Source: Solobacterium sp. (GTDB taxonomy: Bacteria; Bacillota_I; Bacilli_A; Erysipelotrichales; Erysipelotrichaceae). From it: a DNA stretch of 8,361 bases. The notes beneath the pieces are model-generated. The model saw only the letters and a program-made list of their open reading frames with translations. It was not told the DNA's origin and ran no database searches. The translations under genes were made by a program, and so were the position numbers. Below, in pieces: positions 5,360 to 8,361 of the stretch. Every line of letters starts with the position of its first letter. The first letter of the stretch is position 1. The stretch spans positions 1-8,361 of the forward strand of contig JAFYGX010000094.1 in the NCBI GenBank assembly GCA_017543025.1, given 5' to 3'.

Positions 5360-6700
5360 TCATTTCGGAGGCATCATAAGCCTGCGGAGAAATCCATACA
5401 GCGGAAAAAACAGAATCACTGCCAGAACGGCCACACTGCCCCAGTCGAATATCAGCTGAACTATTTCCATTTTTTCTGCCGGCTCCTTTTCCGGTTCCCA
5501 GATAATTTCACGTTCCATCGGAGCGCTTCCAACTGCTTCCTTATCAAGGTAAAACACCACTTCCGCCGTGATCCGCTCGGGATCTGCCGACTCCCTGTTA
5601 TATACGACAATCTCGGAGGAAAGCTCCGCTTCATCCGCTCTGTTTTTCATCAGAATATTGAAGCCGCTGTCTACCGAGAACACAACGTCGGCAATATGTT
5701 TTTTTCCGTCATTCACCGAAACGGTTTCCGTGCCGATATCCTCCGGCGTGATCGTAAGATTCAGCGTGCTGGCAAAGCCATATTCCAGCAGAGCTCTGAT
5801 ATCCCGGTAGGCCGCATCTGCTGTTTCTTCCTGCATTACGACCGCAGCGAGAGAATTCCCGTCCTGTTCCGCATATACCGCCAGAGAAAACCCGCCGGAA
5901 CGGGTCGAGCCGATTTTGCCGCCCTTTACCGATTCCAGATAATAGTCTCCCTGTCTCAGCAGCGCACAGTCATTGACGATCTGTCTCTGCTGTGCCTGCA
6001 TATTCGTCGCCGCCATCGCATACGCCGGTGTCCCGAAGATCTTCCGGAACTGTTCGTTGCGGATTGCTTTTCGAACCAGCTGCGCAATATCTGCCGCAGT
6101 AGAATACTGCGCTTCTGAGGCCAGACCGAACGGATTGTCAAATAAAGTGTTTTCCATTCCCATTTGTCCGGCTGTCTGATTCATCCGTTCAACAAACGAA
6201 GGAATTGAAACAGCCGTCCCCTCCGCCAGCATCGCACACGTATCATTCGCGCTCGCCAGCATCGCAGCATATTCGCAGTCCTCTGCCCTGAGAACTTCTC
6301 CCTGCTGAATCCACAGAACACCTGCTTCATGGCTGTAGCTTTGAAACGCCGTATCCGACATCGTAAGCATACTGTTCGCATCCAGCGTCTCGCAAGAGAG
6401 ATACACTGCCATGATCTTCGCAAGCGAGGCCGGGTCTGCCTGTTCTGTGCTGTGTTTGTCAAACAGAACGGTTCCGCTCTGTACATCAACCAGTACTGCA
6501 CGGTCAGAAGCGATATCAACCGCATAGGTTTCGGTTTCGGTTACTGCTTCTGCCTCTGCTTCCGCTGTCTCCCCGTTCTGTGCTGTTCCGGCATCCGGCT
6601 CGGCAGCAGGTGTTTCTTCCGCTGAAACCGGAGTCAGGACGATCAGAGATACAAGTACCATGCTTATCCGTTTTCTCAACTGGTGCATAAACAGCGGCAT
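5360..6700 (-). CDS. D-alanyl-D-alanine carboxypeptidase (PBP5/DacA-like, S11 family)
   Basis: This exported, membrane-anchored penicillin-binding protein is expected to remove the terminal D-Ala from peptidoglycan pentapeptides. The 446-residue precursor has a signal peptide (basic LRKR 8-11, hydrophobic 13-24, probable cleavage after VSA at 27), an Ala/Glu-rich linker (30-58), the S11 catalytic domain (about 60-310), a C-terminal beta-rich domain (about 315-400) and a membrane helix near 417-437, replacing the amphipathic helix of E. coli PBP5. Catalytic motifs are S92-L-A-K95 (SxxK) and S150-A-N152 (SxN). The third motif, normally KTG, reads K262-I-G264 in the context VKGGKIGSTRSGGF, which could weaken activity or substrate binding. 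AGGAG is only 2 nt from the ATG at 6700; an in-frame ATG at 6688 (14 nt) is the alternative. No terminator is evident after it. Confidence 0.9.
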   Translation of the reverse strand: MPLFMHQLRKRISMVLVSLIVLTPVSAEETPAAEPDAGTAQNGETAEAEAEAVTETETYAVDIASDRAVLVDVQSGTVLFDKHSTEQADPASLAKIMAVYLSCETLDANSMLTMSDTAFQSYSHEAGVLWIQQGEVLRAEDCEYAAMLASANDTCAMLAEGTAVSIPSFVERMNQTAGQMGMENTLFDNPFGLASEAQYSTAADIAQLVRKAIRNEQFRKIFGTPAYAMAATNMQAQQRQIVNDCALLRQGDYYLESVKGGKIGSTRSGGFSLAVYAEQDGNSLAAVVMQEETADAAYRDIRALLEYGFASTLNLTITPEDIGTETVSVNDGKKHIADVVFSVDSGFNILMKNRADEAELSSEIVVYNRESADPERITAEVVFYLDKEAVGSAPMEREIIWEPEKEPAEKMEIVQLIFDWGSVAVLAVILFFPLYGFLRRLMMPPK

Positions 6701-6735
6701 CTCTCCTTTCGTCAGACAGCCTTGTTCTGAAGTGA

Positions 6736-6763
6736 CTGCAGAATCAATTTTAGCATTCTGCAG
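6736..6763. repeat. perfect 9-bp inverted repeat over the carboxypeptidase promoter
   Basis: CTGCAGAAT (6736-6744) and ATTCTGCAG (6755-6763) are exact reverse complements separated by 10 bp, so the half-sites are centred 19 bp apart, close to two helical turns. The likely -10 box lies in the spacer. Transcription would start near 6740, inside the downstream arm, so the mRNA could not form the full hairpin. A DNA operator for a dimeric regulator is the better reading. The regulator is unknown. Confidence 0.55.
6747..6755 (-). promoter_or_regulatory. extended -10 promoter element of the carboxypeptidase gene
   Basis: TGCTAAAAT on the minus strand is an extended -10 (TGn plus TAAAAT). The -35 region is poor (ACGCAT at 17 bp), which suits an extended -10 promoter. 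The start would be near 6740, leaving a leader of about 40 nt before the ATG at 6700. Confidence 0.45.
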
Positions 6764-6810
6764 CGTTTCATGCGTGTGTGAAAACCATGTGATTCATTCC
6801 CGGCTGTTCA

Positions 6811-6868
6811 GAAACAAAAAGCGGGGACGCTCAGGCATCCCGCATACCCTTCTGTCTCCGCTTTTTTT
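6811..6868 (-). terminator. terminator after the P-type ATPase gene
   Basis: On the minus strand GCGGAGAC (plus 6854-6861) can pair with GTCCCCGC (plus 6821-6828), flanked by A and T runs, with one A-C mismatch. A nearer stem GCGGGA (plus 6838-6843) can pair with the same 3' arm with one bulge. Ts follow (plus 6816-6820). The plus-strand reading is actually better, with a G-U pair instead of the mismatch and a 7-T run at 6862-6868, but no gene on that strand needs it. It begins 4 nt past the stop codon. Confidence 0.7.
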
Positions 6869-6871
6869 CAG

Positions 6872-8361
6872 TCAGTTCTTCGTTCCGATCCGAAGCAGCC
6901 GCATTGCGTTCAGTACGCACAGCATTGCGACGCCCGTATCCGCAAAGATCGCCCACCACATACTGGCAATTCCGAACGCACTGAGGATCAGTGTCAGAAT
7001 CTTGACGGATATCGCACCCCAGATATTCTCATTCACGATCCGCAGGATTGTCTTTGCCCCGCTCACCGCTTTCACAATACCGGAAGGTCTGTCATCCATG
7101 ATCACAACATCCGCGGCTTCAATCGCCGCATCACTGCCAAGTCCGCCCATTGCGGCACCGATGTCTGCAGCTGCCAGCACCGGTGCATCATTCACGCCGT
7201 CACCGGCAAACAGTGTAATTCCCTCTTTCCGGTAGCGGTCGACCAGCTTCACTTTGTCTTCCGGCATACAACCGCCATAAACCTCATCAATGCCGAGCTC
7301 GTTTCCTGTGCGCTCCGCCAGCTGCGGATTATCGCCCGAAACTATAACGGTTTTCAGTCCTGCCTGCTTCAGTTTTTTCACCGCCTCCGGGGCGTCTTCC
7401 TTTATTCTGTCGCTGAGTCTGATGCACCCTTCATAAACACCATTTTTCGCCACATAGACAAGGGTATCGGGAAACTGTTCCTCGGTGCACTCCACCCCGA
7501 AATCCTTCATCATCCGGTAATTCCCGGCAAGAATATGATCCTCGCCTCTGCGGACTTCAATGCCGCGGCCGGCAATCTCGTTGACTTCGCTGATTTTCGA
7601 TTCATCAATCTGCTTTCCGAAGGCATTGCGAATTCCGACTGCGATCGGGTGACTGGAGGAAGATTCCGCATATGCCGCATCTTCAATGGTCTCTTCCGGA
7701 TTCGAAGCAGAAACCGTTCCGCTGACGGCAAGCACGCCTTCGGTCAGTGTTCCGGTTTTATCCATGACGGCAACCGAAGTCCGGGCAAGCGGTTCGATCA
7801 TATTCGCACCTTTAACCAGTATGCCTGCCCGCGAAAGCCCGCCGATGCCGGCAAAGAATGAAAGAGGAACTGATATTACCAGCGCACATGGACAGGAAAT
7901 CACCAGAAACGTGCAGGCCCGGTAGATTCCTTCATTCACATCTCCGGTCAGCAGCGAGACTGCGATGGCTGTCAGAATTGCCGAACCAACAACCGCCGGT
8001 GTATAAACACGGGAGAATCCGGTGATAAAGTTTTCTGCATCTGCTTTTTTTGTGTCCTGGTTTTCAACCATATTCAGAATGCGGGCAACCGTACTTTCCC
8101 CGTATTCCTTTGTGACTCTGATTTCCAGCAATCCATTTTCATTGACTGAACCGCTGATCACTTCATCTCCTTCATCCACGTCCCGTAGTTTCGACTCACC
8201 GGTCAGGGAAGCGGTATTCAGCGAAGAAGAGCCCTTGCTTACGACACCATCCAGCGGAATGCGCTCGCCGGGTTTTACCAGTATGATCTCTCCCGGCCTG
8301 ACTTCTTCCGGTGACACCACTTCAAATACACCGTTCCGTTTTACGGTCGCCGTATCCGGAC
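6872..8361 (-). CDS. cadA: heavy-metal P1B-type ATPase, CadA/ZntA-like, 5' end outside window
   Basis: This ATP-driven membrane exporter is probably for Zn2+, Cd2+ or Pb2+. About 495 C-terminal residues are visible; full-length members have roughly 600-720, so the N-terminal part with the first helices and any metal-binding domain lies beyond the edge. The frame is open to the edge (PDTATVKRNGVFEVVSPEE), so the GTG at 8320 is an internal valine, not a start. In gene order: actuator loop TGES (8203-8192), membrane motif CPC (7894-7886) within SCPCALVISVPLSFF, phosphorylation site DKTGT (Asp at 7762), nucleotide-domain SSHP (near 7657-7646), GDGVND (7204-7187) and last-helix DTG (6940-6932). 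CPC followed by ALVIS and DxG in the last helix fit the P1B-2 Zn/Cd class, not the copper class (CPCALGLATP). A terminator follows the stop. Confidence 0.93.
   Translation of the reverse strand, partial: PDTATVKRNGVFEVVSPEEVRPGEIILVKPGERIPLDGVVSKGSSSLNTASLTGESKLRDVDEGDEVISGSVNENGLLEIRVTKEYGESTVARILNMVENQDTKKADAENFITGFSRVYTPAVVGSAILTAIAVSLLTGDVNEGIYRACTFLVISCPCALVISVPLSFFAGIGGLSRAGILVKGANMIEPLARTSVAVMDKTGTLTEGVLAVSGTVSASNPEETIEDAAYAESSSSHPIAVGIRNAFGKQIDESKISEVNEIAGRGIEVRRGEDHILAGNYRMMKDFGVECTEEQFPDTLVYVAKNGVYEGCIRLSDRIKEDAPEAVKKLKQAGLKTVIVSGDNPQLAERTGNELGIDEVYGGCMPEDKVKLVDRYRKEGITLFAGDGVNDAPVLAAADIGAAMGGLGSDAAIEAADVVIMDDRPSGIVKAVSGAKTILRIVNENIWGAISVKILTLILSAFGIASMWWAIFADTGVAMLCVLNAMRLLRIGTKN

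Noticed and set aside
5344..5370. terminator at the end of the carboxypeptidase gene (CTCCGA/TCGGAG and CCGAA/TTCGG stems)
   Set aside because: Two short stems compete for the same bases and no T-run follows on the minus strand, so it does not meet the pattern of an intrinsic terminator.
5297..6118. 273-codon plus-strand frame opposite the carboxypeptidase gene
   Set aside because: The minus strand encodes a full S11 penicillin-binding protein with signal peptide and motifs. The opposite frame is a shadow.
8318..8320. GTG as a start codon for a shorter P-type ATPase
   Set aside because: The frame continues to the window edge with residues typical of the actuator domain (PDTATVKRNGVFEV). The GTG is an internal valine and the gene is simply cut by the window.

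Overview
The window looks like chromosomal DNA of a low- to mid-GC Bacillota (Clostridia or Erysipelotrichia type). This rests on AGGAG-type ribosome binding sites, simple sigma-A-like promoters and typical Firmicute families: a 124-residue DtxR/MntR-type regulator, a PF04020 'phage holin' membrane protein, a YhfC-type membrane protein and a CadA-type metal ATPase. I cannot place it to genus. There are no tRNA or rRNA genes, CRISPR arrays, insertion sequences or clear phage genes. It reads as an ordinary housekeeping and accessory metabolic region.

Left part (1-2923). A free methionine-R-sulfoxide reductase gene (111-566, +) has its own promoter. It meets, with only 3 bp between the stop codons, a leftward three-gene unit: a DUF3783 protein (2923-2366), then pseudouridine-5'-phosphate glycosidase psuG (2328-1381), then an AAC(3)-type acetyltransferase (1388-570). 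The last two overlap by 8 nt and are probably translationally coupled. No pseudouridine kinase gene is visible beside psuG.

Middle (2924-3614). A roughly 100-bp divergent intergenic region separates the DUF3783 gene from a metal-responsive DtxR/MntR-family regulator (3032-3406, +). The DUF3783 gene starts at a GTG with no Shine-Dalgarno sequence, just below a -10-like box. The regulator is followed by about 200 bp of non-coding DNA with three hairpins, two of them terminators facing each other.

Right part (3615-8361). All genes run leftward: a CadA-type P1B ATPase (cut off by the right edge), a terminator, a D-alanyl-D-alanine carboxypeptidase gene (6700-5360), then a holin-like four-helix membrane protein, a flavodoxin and a YhfC-type intramembrane metalloprotease homologue, ending at a strong terminator at 3577-3531. 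The last three are spaced 38 and 48 nt apart and are probably co-transcribed. The carboxypeptidase has two oddities: its KTG motif reads KIG, and a perfect 9-bp inverted repeat surrounds its likely -10 box.

Taken together, the genes concern oxidised methionine repair, nucleoside salvage, metal homeostasis, cell-wall trimming and flavin redox chemistry. I see no clear undescribed multi-gene system. The best leads are the DUF3783-psuG-aac(3) unit, the KIG carboxypeptidase and the operator-like repeat in front of it.
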